Origin: Cryptomeria japonica
Lineage: Eukaryota > Streptophyta > Pinopsida > Cupressales > Cupressaceae
Assembly (NCBI RefSeq): GCF_030272615.1
Contig: NC_081415.1
Location: forward strand, 193,176,695 to 193,240,694
DNA: 64,000 nucleotides
Direction: 5' to 3'
A program made the translations under genes and the position numbers. Below are positions 1 through 11,949 of this stretch, one piece after another. How positions within the stretch are numbered: the stretch's first letter is position 1; every line of letters starts with the position of its first letter. Under the pieces are notes generated by a model. That model was not told the origin of the DNA, did no database searches, and worked only from the letters and a program-made list of their open reading frames with translations.

Positions 1-704
1 TTCTTATAAAAACTATTAAAGTTTTGCAATTCAATGGTTTAAATAGTAGGATATGGTTTAGTATAGATATTAATATTATATTTGTTTGATAAAATTAAAT
101 ATCTTCATCATTATTGTATGGTATGGATAAAAAAAAATTTAGATATCTATATAAATGTATGTCATGTTCGAATTTGTCAAGATGTGAATTCAAATAGACA
201 TACTTGTATTACAATTTCAAATTCTTATTCTGAATTCTATAAAAACTTAAATTATCATTTCATTTAATTGGTTTTGGATTATATTTTTTCAATGTACTAT
301 AAGGCCAGTGGAATAGGAATGTTGTCTCTAGCATTTTTTCACATTATTTATTTTTTGTTCTTGTCATTATAAACTCAAACCTCTAACATACTAATTTATG
401 ATTTTGTTTTGGAGTAGCTAGCAACTAGTAAAATACTTATTATAAATGAATCTAAACTCTACATAGGTATTTGACCTTTAACACATCTATTGCCATGAGT
501 GTCTGATTAGGAAAAATTAATGTAACAACATTTTGAAAATGCTACAAGTATTGTATCTATCTTTCTTATTGTATACATGAATATGTGAAGTTGTGTTAAG
601 AATGTGCATGCATGTTTTGTTTCAAAATTTCATAATTTTTTTTGTATGAAAATACAAGGCTACAAATTATTTTATTCCAACTTCTTCTTTCTAAATGTGT
701 TATG
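1..704 (+). repeat. Local duplicated unit, partial copy D (right-hand part)
   Basis: This stretch is clearly homologous to 20534-21220 and 43072-43800. All three share, in order, the segments TTCAATGGTTTAAATAGTAG (with small changes), a CTAACATATTAATTTATGATT-like stretch, a GGAGTAGCTAG block and a GAAAATGCTACAAGTA block. In copies A and B the segment follows the peptide-gene region. Here the window opens inside the copy, so its left part is not visible. Homology stops near 704. No coding capacity is apparent; the 61-codon frame at 82-267 is not conserved in the other copies. Confidence 0.8.
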
Positions 705-1234
705 ACTCTATTGTCCAATAGATAGGCACTAGTTTGAGACCATTCACCAATCTCACACCATTAAATCAAAATATTCTAATTAGTAGTTAGTTTAGATGGT
801 CCTTCTTGTGCACCCATGACTATCAATATAACCAAGGAATTATATTTAAGTGAAAAATCACAAAACATAATTTATGTGGGTAATTCTTTTTTACAGTCAT
901 ATCAACTATATAGGGGTTATTGGCTAGCGATGGGCGGGAAAGGGAGCGTAGGAGGAAGTGGGCAGGGGAGGGTTTTGTTGGTGGGTTATCTTGGTTCTGC
1001 TAATGAGGATAGAGATGGTTATGGGGGAGATGATCCGTTTTTCTCCGTCCTCTTTCCTTTTTTTTGGCCTTTTCTTGCCATTGTGGAATGAGGGTTTTCC
1101 ACTGAGGGCTTAGAGGAGTTGTTGGTTTGGTTTGTGGAGACTGTGGCAGGACACCTCTTGACTATTATTATTATTATTATTATTGCAATCACATAGTCAA
1201 AGACATTGATTTTCAGTCAATCTAGCACTTCCCA
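705..1234. other. Gene-less stretch with G-rich patch and (ATT)n run
   Basis: No gene is recognised. A G-rich patch (about 905-1150) stands out from the AT-rich surroundings and is followed by an (ATT)n run at about 1163-1184. A GC-shifted block with a simple 3' tail could be a 5'-truncated non-LTR retroelement on the plus strand. I found no convincing target duplication and no domain, so that reading stays tentative. Confidence 0.3.
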
Positions 1235-1585
1235 TTATTGAAAGAAGTCTTGTGTTGTACAATTTTGTAAAATTTTACTAACTTCATCCATGTTACTCTT
1301 TAGGCTATCAAACGATTTTATATTGAATATCCAAAAAGTATTTTTATGGTTATAAATTATTGTGTTATTTAACTCCAATATTGACCAAGATTTGAAATAC
1401 TCTTCGTTTCTTGAAATACTCTCATTGTCAAATTTGAAGACATGCTGAACTAGTTGGTTGCCAAATACCAGAGCTCTGAAATACCAACAAATGAAGTAGA
1501 ATAACCATAGCAAACTCACTACTAAAATCAAAACAAGTACAACAAGAAGTGGTGCAAGGGAGGAAAAGGAAATTAAAAAACTCAT
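1235..1585 (-). CDS. Hypothetical small membrane-anchored protein ORF
   Basis: A 116-codon minus-strand frame encodes a strongly hydrophobic N-terminus (about residues 1-38, rich in L, V, I and F) followed by a polar tail with several Asn, Lys and Asp residues. That is the profile of a signal anchor plus a soluble domain. I recognise no family and see no promoter, splice sites or paralog in the window. The solo LTR at 1631-3024 sits directly upstream, so any promoter there would have been displaced. It may equally be a chance frame in AT-rich DNA. Confidence 0.2.
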   Translation of the reverse strand: MSFLISFSSLAPLLVVLVLILVVSLLWLFYFICWYFRALVFGNQLVQHVFKFDNESISRNEEYFKSWSILELNNTIIYNHKNTFWIFNIKSFDSLKSNMDEVSKILQNCTTQDFFQ

Positions 1586-1630
1586 CCATATAAAATCCTA
1601 ATTTCCAACAAATGATTGTTGGCATTTTCA

Positions 1631-3024
1631 TGAAGATTACATTAATGAAATGTTATGTTATCATTGATGTTAATTATAACCGATAATGATGTTTATATAA
1701 TGTTGTTTTGTAAGCGATAGGAAGAGCTAGTGAAAGGAACTGCAATTAGTAGGCGAGTTTGTGGAGGAAACCGGTATTACTATGAAATGGAGAGTTGAAT
1801 CGGTAAACCCTACCTATTGATATGATAAACCTTAACCGTTGAAGTTTGGTGAATCGGTTGTATTGGTTTATGATCTAATAATGAGCGGTAATGATTATGA
1901 CACATATGCATGTTGTATGAGAAGAGTTTCAAATGGTTTTTGGTCCGTAGAGATAACGATTTTTATCTTGGGAATGAAAAAGTATATTGCATGTAATACA
2001 AACCGCATGATGAGTTACAGAGTTTGATGAAGCAGTGATCAAGGAGCAGTCGAGGCTATCTTGAATGATGTGTAGATATTATTATGTAATCCAACGGTCA
2101 TACTTAAACCGATTTGTTTATAAGCACTATGAGAGAATTATGTTTGTGATGTGTTACTGACCTATTCTTTTGTTTATAAGGTCGATGAGTTGTTTTTGTT
2201 CAAGAGTTGGCAATTTTTAGTTGAGAGTGAGAGTGTGGTTGCCAAACCGGATGATGTATGTGCAGTTTATGTAAAGGTGGATAGGAGCATGAAAAGGATC
2301 TGAACAAACAAGTGTAGTGCTATTCAAACAGATCAGCAAATCGCTGTTATTTTCTAACAATTACAACAGTTAAATCCCCTAACCAAGTAAGTTCTAACAA
2401 GCTTAGTGTTATTCGAATCCTCTAACCAAGTGGTCCATTAGCTTGGGTTTTAAATCCTCTATCGAGGTTACTCCTTATTGGGTATTTCTTGTAATAGGTC
2501 ATTATAGTCAATCCCTTAACTGGGTGGTCCCTAACAGGATCTATTCTTAAAAGGACTTTTTGTAAAGCTTTAATAGGTTTGGCTCCTAATAGGACGAACT
2601 TCAAAAGAGTTCAGAATACTTGTGGGTATTCAACCCCACCATTGTTTATCCCATTTGGGTTTCCACGTCAAAAATATTTTTTCAATTGGTGAATGTTTTT
2701 GTGGTTATGATTACTATGGTTGAATTGCTTAACTGCTAAATCCACTTTGATATGCTATGTTAACTGACAACAATCTGAAATGAGATTTTACTTATGTCAG
2801 TAAAGTATTTGGATGTTTGTGAGTTTCAAGTTGTTTTACTGTTAATCTGCTATAACAATCAACCGGTTTAACTTGACAGTGATATTGCATTTGTAGTTCA
2901 ATGGTTTAACTTGTCAGTTTAGAGTTTTCTTTGAGAGGCTGATTTAAGAGATTGGTGAAAGTTTATATCAGTTTTCTATCTACTGATTCACCCCCCCTCT
3001 CAGTAGTTGACCGGGTCCTTATCA
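1631..3024 (+). mobile_element. Solo LTR, about 1.4 kb
   Basis: The block begins TGAAGATTAC and ends TCCTTATCA, so it has TG...CA termini. It is flanked by a 5-bp direct duplication TTTCA at 1626-1630 and 3025-3029. Near its right end it carries a run of C (CACCCCCCCTCTC) followed by AGTAGTTGACCGGG, a layout I associate with the 3' end of long Copia LTRs of the SIRE/Maximus type. No primer binding site, polypurine tract or coding region is attached, which fits a solo LTR left by LTR-LTR recombination. Orientation is inferred only from that C-rich end. Confidence 0.6.
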
Positions 3025-3029
3025 TTTCA

Positions 3030-3696
3030 TCAAAACATCAAGGATGTCATCCTCAATACTAACCTAAGGCATAACACATGTCCTACAATGACAATTGACA
3101 ATGCAAAGAAAACTAGTATGCCAAACAAAAAAAATCGAGTGGATTTCTACAATAAAGAACCACCTTAAACCATCTCCAAAGCATGACTATCCATCCTAGT
3201 AAAATGAATATGCACTAAAGATAAAATATCAAATAACCTCCTCCATTATTGTGATGAAAAAGAGATGAATGATATGAGCATTTAAAACAAGATTGTCAGC
3301 ATTATTCCATTCTTCTTCATCCCCAACATCTATTATTATTCAGCCTATGGAGGAAAGAGAAACGTCTTAGCAAAAATAGACTCAATGGTTTTATTTCTTT
3401 AATACTAATTTCTCACAACAACAAATCTGCATTAAGTTAGGATTTGATGGATGTCCATACCCTATTTAAAAGCTCCCATTTTGGTACAGGCTAGATGGAT
3501 TTTGGCGAAGGTGAACTAATTCATTGCATTCAATGAAACATTTGTCCAATTCTTCAAGAGGAAAATCATGTCTTCTGTAAGCTACAATAATAGCATATCA
3601 TGAGAGGAAATCTCATTCTTTCATGTCATCAAAGACTTTACGAGCACCTACTAAACTCTGACACTTTAAATACAAATGCAAATTTCATATGGGTAA

Positions 3697-3698
<2 letters not shown>
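3030..3698. other. Gene-less stretch, nothing recognised
   Basis: AT-rich sequence with no supported coding frame, repeat or retroelement motif on either strand. Confidence 0.5.

Positions 3699-3765
<67 letters not shown>
3699..3765. repeat. Compound microsatellite (TAA)n-(TGA)n
   Basis: About ten TAA units pass directly into about eleven TGA units. The Asn/Asp homopolymer frame that spans them (within 3600-3803) is a product of the microsatellite and is not a gene. Confidence 0.95.
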
Positions 3766-4726
3766 TTTGTAAGAACCTCCTTCATATTCAAATAATAAAA
3801 TAACCCATCATAAACATAAATTGAACCAACTTGCTCAAAATAAAAATTAGAGACAAAATATTAGAATTTGACTTGAAATTGTTTGAATGCTTGAGCCCAT
3901 AGGCTAGCTATATGTTAAGAAATTATTTCCTTACAAGACAACCAAAAGGTCAACTACATCAAGTACTAAAAATACATAAATGAAACAATATAAACAAGTA
4001 ATGTTGACATGTGACCTCCATGTGAGAACAATTTAAGCAAGAACATCGACAAAGTATTTTACCACCCAACCATGAAGCATATGCATCCTCAAAATCATTT
4101 GAATGAAGAATACATGACCCTGCACGAGAATGCTTGGCAATCTGAAACTAGAAAGAGTGATGGAATCTAGTACAACATGATATCCAACATTTTACATGCA
4201 TAATGATATGCTAATGTATTGATATCATGATATGACAAAGAAAAATTAATAATCAAATGGTAAATATTTACTAGTTCTTAGCAATCTTTGACCAAAGCAC
4301 ATTTTAAGCTGACTATTAGTTGGTATGTTAGAAATAGAAACTTACCCTTCATTGTTGTTCCATATTTGTCACACATCCACAATTTTGATCACAAACTATT
4401 CAACTTTACAAATTGTTACCCCTATATTTTCGCTCGCTCCTAAAACTTCATAATCAGCTAAAAATCAGTTATTGTTAATGTTTTAATGCTGAATTTTTTA
4501 TGGCCAAACTCCATGTCAGTTGGGAGATTTTAATTGTTTTATTTTTGGGTTACTCATACACCCAAACAATTAAATCCCAAGTTTTATGTGTCAAGTGCAA
4601 AAATTATTTCTGGGTTATGCTCTACTCAGCTTATTTATTCTACAATTAAAACTTCACAAGAAATGGAGCTTTCAATAAAAAGTTATGCAGGTTTTTCTAT
4701 GGCAGTCCAAACGAACAATTATCATT
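3766..4726. other. Gene-less stretch, nothing recognised
   Basis: AT-rich sequence. The 64-codon frame at 4534-4728 has no recognisable motif or paralog, and I do not call it a gene. Confidence 0.5.
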
Positions 4727-4990
4727 GAACTTGAACCTTGAACCTTCTTAAGATCAAAAGGTTCAAGGTTCGAAAGGTTCAAGCGGTTCAAAAAAGTTCA
4801 AAAGGTTCAAAAATGTTCAAAGTTAAAATTTTGGGTTCGTTGTAATTTTTCGTTTTTGAATTTGAACTTTGAACCTTCTTTGGTTCAAGCACACAAGTTT
4901 AAGCCCATAGGTTCAAGCGCGTAGGTTCAAGAGCATAGGTTCAAGGTTCAATTTCAGAGGTTTAAATTCAAAGTTTAGAGATTCATCAGA
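4727..4990. repeat. Degenerate GGTTCAA / TTGAACC heptamer cluster
   Basis: The heptamer GGTTCAA and its complement recur more than fifteen times at irregular 7-20 bp spacing, for example AAGGTTCAAGGTTCGAAAGG and ATAGGTTCAAGGTTCAA. Spacing and flanks vary, so this is an eroded short-period tandem repeat and not a clean minisatellite. The motif resembles the pol III B-box core (GGTTCRA), but no A box or tRNA-like fold accompanies it. Confidence 0.7.
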
Positions 4991-5039
4991 TGCAGGTTCA
5001 AAGTGCGTGAGTTTAAAATTTCAACAAATTCAAAATCCA

Positions 5040-6548
5040 ACAACATTGGCATGTTTAATGTTTGTAATTTTCAAAGTAATTTGTAAACACAAATTTTATG
5101 AGATAGAAAAAATAGTCTCGGTGTGGGGAGCATAATTATCAATTGAACAGTTGGATCGTGCTGAAATTTTAATAAATTTTAGAAAACCTAGTTTTCTAAA
5201 TTCTCACCAGAGAGATCAGAAACATAATATCTCAGTCAAAAGTTATTTATCTCTGAGTATGGGTCTATAAAAATTCTGAGATAAAAGATTTGAAGATTTA
5301 AACCAAAACAGTTATTACGAAGAGGATAAAAGATAAAAGAAAAGATTAATTAATTATCTTTTCAAGAATCAGTTATTGATAATTGAAAATCTCTTTAAAT
5401 AAAGATAGAGACTATATATATGGGGGAAAAATAAAAGAAAGGGGTTTCGAAAAACTATGATTTTTCGTGCAGCAGATAATATTTTGGTTTTTCTATGAAT
5501 TGTCTGAAAATAGAATGGCTGATTATCAATAAAGTGCTATGTTATGCAGTCTTTGAATTTGTGTGTTTGAAGATTAGTAATCTTTCTTGAGAAAATTGCT
5601 ATAGGCATGATATCATTCTATGATCAATTATCTCTGTGTTTTTTTCAATTCATGGTTATCATTAGTTGTTAGAAGACTCATACATATTGATTTGCTTGAT
5701 CCCCCTTGCCCTGTGAGGCACAAGAGAGTATCGACCAGCCTTCAGTATTGTTGAGCTTCTACTATGCTGTGAATTTATAAAATGAGCATGTTTGTGAATC
5801 AGATTCTGTGAGCACTCATTAAATTCTTTAAAAAAAATACTTTACTCTTAGTTTGGAGGCATTTATTTGTGTTGACGGATGAATATTGAAGCCTTTCAAT
5901 GCTTTCTGGTAAAAAGTATTAGCATTTCATTTATATAATAAATTCATTGCAAATCATACGAGGAGGTGCCCTCTAATGCAGAGGTTGAATTTTAATCAAT
6001 TCATCCAACTATTGGTAGTTTGTTTCCTTTATAAAGGGCGAAATAAAGTTATATCTTTGCTTAAGGAAGATAAATATTAAGATTTCAGGAAAGGGACAAA
6101 TCTGTTTACCAACACAAGTACAAGACATAACTTATCATTTATTAATAAAATATAGTTCAGACAATACAGATGAAACATTTAGATCAAGACACATTACTTT
6201 GGATAAATCAAGGATCTAACATAGAAATAGGTAAGCAATTATACTATCTAGACACAAGCAAAGATCTATATCATTTCCCAACTTTGCAGATTAGATAAAG
6301 ATATACATACATCTACTTCATGTTATAAGAAAAATTACCCTATTTTTTCTTGAAAATGTAAATAGACCCATAATGTTTCATTTACTCTAGAAAATCGAGA
6401 CAATTATAATACTCAAATCTATTAGAATCCCTAGGTCAAAATGCTTTAACTTTCTGGAATTCTATCATCTATTGGCATGCATGGAAATAATTAGACACAT
6501 AGAAATTACATATTTTATACAAGAAAGTATGCTACTATGAAGAGATAT
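5040..6548. other. Gene-less stretch with isolated TATA-like box; possible old LTR
   Basis: A TATATATAT stretch at 5413-5421 is followed by G-rich then A-rich sequence. About 300 bp downstream is a less AT-rich patch (about 5700-5770). This could be the promoter and R/U5 part of an eroded LTR, but I find no matching second LTR, no polypurine tract and no clear TG...CA ends. Nothing else is recognised. Confidence 0.25.
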
Positions 6549-6565
6549 AACTAAATTGATTAACA

Positions 6566-8273
6566 ATGATTAGAGCGACCAGCTAAAACAAAAAGATAAC
6601 CACATATAACATTACCCAGAGAAGAAAAATCCATAAGTGGGAAGACGATGGGTATGAGAAGGAGTGGAAGCAATGCTAGGGTTTTTAGGGGCAGAGGTGT
6701 GACATTGGAGGTTGCAAAACATGGTGGGGAAAGTGATGAAGAAGAAGATGGTGATAGGAAATGACGAACAATCTGCTATGGGTGGAGACTGTCGGAGGTG
6801 CTTCGGCGCTTGGGGCCCCTTTTCCCCTTCCCTTCTGCATTCTCGGGTGCCTGCACGAGCTGCAGTATTGTTTGTTCTACCTATGGAGAAAGCAATGTTT
6901 GTGGTGGTTTTTTGGCTAGAGATATGGAGACGATAAAAGGGAGAGGCGGGAGAGGCACAAGTGTTAGGGTTTCCGGTATGGAAGAAGGAGTTGATTCTAA
7001 CGGAAATGTTGGCGAGAGTCTTGGATTCGTGGAGGGGTCAGCTTTCCTGGATTCTCCTTTAGCTCGGGAGCTTCTTTCTCCCCCTCATTTGGCGACCTCT
7101 CGAAGTGAGGTTGGAGCCGTGCTTGGGGAGTTTGGACCTTTTGGTGGTGCTACTGCCGGGGGTTTTGTTATCCCTATTTCCGAATTTTGTATCTTTTTCC
7201 CCCTCTTGCTCATGTTTTCTTTCCCTTCCTACTATCTTTGGCATGTTTGGGGGTTTACTGAGCTTTGTGGTGGCTGGTTGCTTGTTCTTTCTATGTTTAA
7301 TGTGGCTTCCCTTGGTGCTTAATGTGCTTCTTTTTTGGTGACGGATTTTTTAGCTTTTTGTCCCTGGTCTCTTGGGACTTTTTCTGAGCTGGGTTGTCCT
7401 CCTATAGAGGTGGAGGGGTTGTTTCATGTTGGACCATGAAAGGAATGTTTGGGTTTTTGAGCTGGTCTCCTCCTGGTCGAGGTGGCCCTTTTTCCTATTG
7501 AGGTGGAGATTCGATGGTTGGGAGCGGTCTAGCTTTTTCTTGTTGCGAGAGGATTTTTGGGGTTGTCGTTCTACCTTGTTCACTATCCTATTGAGGTGGG
7601 TCTCTTTCCTATTGAGGTGGGGAGATGGAGTGAAGAGGCCTTTCAGTTGATGTTGCTACTTGAGCTATTGGTTGAGGTTGCAGGGTATTTCTTTCATGGG
7701 GGTCTTCATGGAAAGGTTTTGGGAGCCTTGGAAAACCCAATGTTAGGTTTTGTGAGCCTTGTAAAACCTATTGGCAGACTAGATGCTAGTAGTTTTCAAG
7801 GGCCCAATCTGGCCAATTATTATTTTTGGTTAGGATCAGGTTTTGGTAAAAACCCTTTGTTGTTGGCTTTGGGAGCTAGTTCAAAACTCAATTTGAAGCT
7901 TAGGGAAGCCTTTCAAAACCCTGTGTATCTAGATTGTGATTGTATGGTTTCATGTAGTAATCTGATTTTTATAGAAGTTATGGGTGTTTGGCCTATCTAC
8001 TTCATCTAAAAGCTTAGGTTGTGTTAACAATAGGTTTTGTAATGATTTTCTAGTAGTTTGGCTGACTTATTTCTGCTTGTGGTTGTGCTGGATTTTGGTT
8101 GGCACTAGCCAGATTTGTTGATGTGGTCTATTGATTTTATTTGCCTATCTTTTTTGGCAGAAGTTTCATTGTAGGTTCCAGATCCTGGTAAAATCTGAGG
8201 GTTTTGGGTCCCTTCAAAACCTGTTGTAAGGGGTTTCGTGTCCCCCTCAAAACCTATTTTTCCCTTAATCAAA
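6566..8273 (+). mobile_element. Non-autonomous LINE-derived element
   Basis: The block is GC-richer than its flanks and is bracketed by 17-bp imperfect direct duplications (15 of 17 identical): AACTAAATTGATTAACA at 6549-6565 and AACTTAATTGATTATCA at 8274-8290. Its 3' end, ...CCCTTAATCAAAA, matches the 3' end of the minus-strand LINE that ends at 26069. The 3' part (about 7700-8255) repeats a GGTTTT...AAAACC hairpin motif. The frame at 6798-7322 begins with an ORF1-like leader, but no DUF4283, endonuclease or reverse transcriptase follows. It therefore looks like an internally deleted LINE that keeps only the ends. Confidence 0.5.
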
Positions 8274-8290
8274 AACTTAATTGATTATCA

Positions 8291-9074
8291 CAAGAGAAAT
8301 TTAAGATCGAGATGAAATCCTTCATTTTATTTTATAATAAATATCTCTAATAGCATATAGTTTGATATACAAGTGCGACATTAATATGATCTTTTATTTA
8401 TATATGTAAAGTCTAATAGCAATTATAGCTAAACAAAAGAATTTATACTTTCCTACCTTATGGTATAAAGTTTTTATATTAAAAGTTGAGTAGTTTAATG
8501 AAATGTCTATTTAACTTGATAATTTGTAAAGTAAAAGATTCTAGTAAATAATAGTTCTATCTAAATAATATCTTGAGTTCATGAAATTACTTTGTAATAC
8601 GTTTTAAAGGAATTGCACTCGTAAACATTATTGAGATATGTTTACAAATAACCTTTTGAATTAAAATAACAATATAGCCTATATCCTAGACATAAACCTA
8701 ATTGAGCTCTTCATGACTCATTACTTCATATTAGAACCTGTATACATTGAGCTTTCAATACAAAAGAGGTTATGTTATTTGTACCAATATGATATGCCTG
8801 AAGTATGAAAAATAAAATTGAAACAAAATTACTAACCTTTTTCAAGAAATAAGAAGCGTTGATTAACATCAAGTTAATAATAAAATTTACTGGACTAAAT
8901 AGCTTGGTAATATAAATAAATTCATAGTCGTATCATAAAAAAATTAAAGATGGAGAGAAAAAATGTAGATAGCTAAGAAAATTCACATGTCGAAGACGAG
9001 GAGTACCAAGATAGGGAATTCAATAGAGGCAAATGTAGGTGATTAATGCATGAAGGGTATCAAATAATTGATTT
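8291..9074. other. Gene-less AT-rich stretch
   Basis: Nothing recognisable on either strand. Confidence 0.5.
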
Positions 9075-10020
9075 TACAAAAGAAACCTCCATAGATTATG
9101 GAATTCCTAGATGATTTGACAATTATTTGCTGATTTATTAGTCCTTGAAAACAAATTGTGTGAAAAAATTAGTGCTTGGATTGAAAAAGAATGGGAGATC
9201 GTAGTTATCACGAGATTCATGCCCAAAGAATTCTTTATCATCATCTTCACGACCACAGAGAAAAGGGAGAAGGTGTTGAAAGGTGGATAATGGTATATGG
9301 ATGAAAATCTGTTATACAAGCATAAATGGTTTCAAAATTTTAACCCACTGCAGTTGGACCCATACAAATTGTCGATATGGATTTGGTTATACAACTTGCC
9401 CTTAGAGTACTGGTTCTAGAAGAATGTTTAGAAAAAGTTGGTAGATCTTTGGGAACCCTAATTAATATTGACGTCGATTTGGAAAATAGGGACTCTTATC
9501 TACATGCAGGGATCATATGGCAGTAGTTAGGAAAATTCCAAGGAAAATTCAATTGTGTGTTAGCGGATAACATTGGATTCAAAAGTTGAAAATTAAAGAA
9601 AAGTTCTTTTGTCTTCTATGTAGGTGAAGAGACCTTAAGGAGGAAAATTGTAAAATTTCTTTCGTGATTGTAACAAAATGGATCCCGAAGGAAAATAACC
9701 TCAAATCTAATGCAAAAGAAATCACAGATAAGAATAAGGAAGGTTAGAAGAACATGGTGTCTCAAACAAAAGGGAAAGCTAGAGAGGCATCGACAGAAAA
9801 CAATGGGTGGAAATAGGAAATTAGTGAATCCCCTAAGGGAACAAAGGAAGGGATGGATATCCAAGGGAATTCTATCATAGAACTCTAGGAGGAAAAAGAA
9901 TATAGAAGCAAGGAGGAATGGGAAATGAATGAGGAAGGTGTTGATTGGGATGAACTGGTAATTGTGTATCCTAGAAGTATTAGCCAATCAGTTGCACATT
10001 TACTGGGAATGAATAAATAG
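9075..10020 (+). pseudogene. LINE ORF1 (DUF4283-type nucleic-acid-binding protein), decayed
   Basis: Plus-strand translation over several frames shows the DUF4283 pattern of plant LINE ORF1 proteins: a W-E-V...R.MPK.FF start (about 9180-9230), an FTT.EKR..VL.GG.W block, then KW..NFNP and an IW.WLYNLPLEYW block near 9310-9415. Such proteins bind element RNA as a chaperone. Many stops and frameshifts interrupt it, so it is non-functional. The endonuclease start of ORF2 follows within about 100 bp, the usual plant LINE order. The long minus-strand frames at 9616-10112 are shadows of this region. Confidence 0.6.
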
Positions 10021-10112
10021 AGTAGGGGTAGAAAAATAAATAAATGAAAGAGAGAGGAGGAAGCTAGGGAGAAGGGATGGGCCAATATTAAATTATTTCT
10101 GGAAAGTACCAA

Positions 10113-10840
10113 GTGAGGGATGGCCTCCCTTGGGAAACAATGAGGCTCCTAATATGGAATGTCAGGAGCCTATCAGCCCTTGAAAATCGACACTTACTAA
10201 GGCATCATTTGGATAAGGTTGCAGTAGACTTAGCAGTGTTAAAAGAGACTAAAATAAGCTTGGAGGAAGGCTTGAAGTTTTCCAAGTATTGTCATAGATG
10301 GGATGGACCTTTTGTAGATGCGCAAGGCAATTATGGTGGATTGGGAATTATGTGGAATCCTAACAAATTGATGGTTAGGGTGGTAGGATTTGAAGAAAAT
10401 TGGATGATGTGTATGGTTAGATGAAATCAATCTAATGAGGAATTTTTGTTGATCAATGTTTATGGGCCCATGAAGATAGAATAAAAAATGATTATGTGGG
10501 AATCCATCCTACATAGTTTGGAAAATCTACGTTAAAAAATTTTTATCCTTGGTGGGGATGTCACCACCATCTTGGAAATGAGTGAAAAAATAATAGGGAT
10601 ATGAAAAATCAATTGAATGATGATAGAGTTTAGACAATTCATTGATAAAGATGAAGTGATTGATTGCATCCCCAAAAATGGTTGTTAGACTTAGACAAAT
10701 AGAAGTGAGAGATTCACCAGCTGTAATGATGAAAAATTAGGGTTTCCACAATTAGATGTATGAAAACCACTAATTTCTTCTTGGGTTGGCCATTACATTC
10801 AAAAAACCTTGGGACAATCCAATAGATTCAGTCAAGAATT
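10113..10840 (+). pseudogene. LINE ORF2 N-terminus: AP-type endonuclease, decayed
   Basis: The frame at 10113-10424 carries the start of a non-LTR retrotransposon endonuclease (EEP family): LLIWNVRSL gives the conserved Asn, KETKIS corresponds to the catalytic Q/K-E-T motif, and GGLGIMWNP follows. After a stop the frame continues with FLLINVYGP (about 10443-10470), then LGGDVTTI, the degenerate Asp-containing motif (normally GDFN), and near 10690-10730 a TNRSERFT segment equivalent to the TWTNRR box. The enzyme would nick target DNA for target-primed reverse transcription. Stops and frame changes make it a pseudogene. No reverse transcriptase follows, because sequence of a Gypsy LTR replaces it from about 10.89 kb. 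Confidence 0.7.
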
Positions 10841-10892
10841 AGCTAAGATTTAGACCAAATACTAAGTGGATTCCTTTGGGGTTTTCCTCTTT

Positions 10893-11934
10893 TGTGAGTT
10901 GAAATATTGAATTAAGCTAAAATGCTGAAAAGTGAAGGTAAAACTAAGAAAAAAGTGAGCTATAGATGTGAGATTTTTGCACGCACCTGGATCTGAGCAG
11001 TATATGTAGGTTCAAATTTGATCCCTAAAGAAGGCTCCAAAAATGTCGAGACAAGTGTGCCCATCACCTTGGTCTTCCTAATTTTTCACACGTGAAAGAG
11101 GGTTGATTTGTCTCAGCAAATAATGCTTATTCTAGTAAGTACAACTTCATACCTATTTCCTACTCATAGAAAGAAAGGGAAATAAGTTTTGAATAGGGGC
11201 TTTCCTTAGGTCAATCAATTATTTTGGAATTAACCATGAAATTGAAATAAAGATAATTAAAATTAATGTAATGGAAGGTTCTCCTTTTGAGGGAGATGTT
11301 GAATACTGACTAAAAATCAAGTGATATATCTCCTTGTGAAGTTTTGTTTGTCTCTACAAAAAATTAGGGCTTGATGGTCTTCAAAAAATAAGGATGAATG
11401 ATGTTTACTTCAGTGCTTGAATCTTGACTTTATTGCTACTCCTAAGCTTGAAGGAAGACTGGTTATTGTTCAATTTCTCTTGAATGCTTGATCTCATGTG
11501 TGCTTGATTTCATGTGTGGATGCTTGTGGATGTTCAAATGAGAGGGTAGATCCTCCTTTTATACTTACTCATCGTATAAATTGCTAATTTCCAGGTATGA
11601 ACCAACATAGAGAGGAAAATCCTTCTCAAATTTTAAATGGGGTAATGTTTTTAAAGGGGGCCCAAATCAGGTGGGACAAGGGCATGGCACCTTGAACCTA
11701 ATTAGGACTAGGGCATGATGCCTTGAACCTAATTAGGACCAGGGAATGGAACCCTAGTCCTACCCCTTTTTAGGGCTAGGATCAAGTCTTATGTGCATAG
11801 AAGAAGTAAAAAATAGTGCAATTCTTGATGTGCATGAGCATAATCAGATCCCAATTAGGCTAAGGGGAACAAACACTAAGGTAGGGACCCAATGTGGTCA
11901 AAATTATACAAGGGTGCAATTTTAGGATGCTACA
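10893..11934 (-). mobile_element. LTR (3' LTR) of a minus-strand Gypsy element; left edge approximate
   Basis: Read on the minus strand, a purine tract (complement of 11935-11949) is followed immediately by TGTAGCATCCTAAAATTG, the polypurine tract then TG start expected for a 3' LTR. The right edge (11934) is therefore well supported. The left edge is a guess: 10893 is the first TG that gives ACA-type minus-strand termini after the interrupted LINE. Inside, a CCTTGAACCTAATTAGGAC segment is repeated (about 11690-11745) with co-occurring GGGCATG units. No target duplication could be checked, because the partner LTR is not in the window. Confidence 0.45.
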
Positions 11935-11949
11935 TTTAGCCCCCACTTT
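11935..11949 (-). other. Polypurine tract of minus-strand Gypsy element
   Basis: The minus strand reads AAAGTGGGGGCTAAA, directly abutting the TG of the LTR. Such tracts prime plus-strand DNA synthesis in LTR retroelements. Confidence 0.6.

Noticed and set aside
9616-10112. Minus-strand frames of 123 and 75 codons rich in Phe, Leu and Ser
   Set aside because: Antisense to the purine-rich decayed LINE ORF1.
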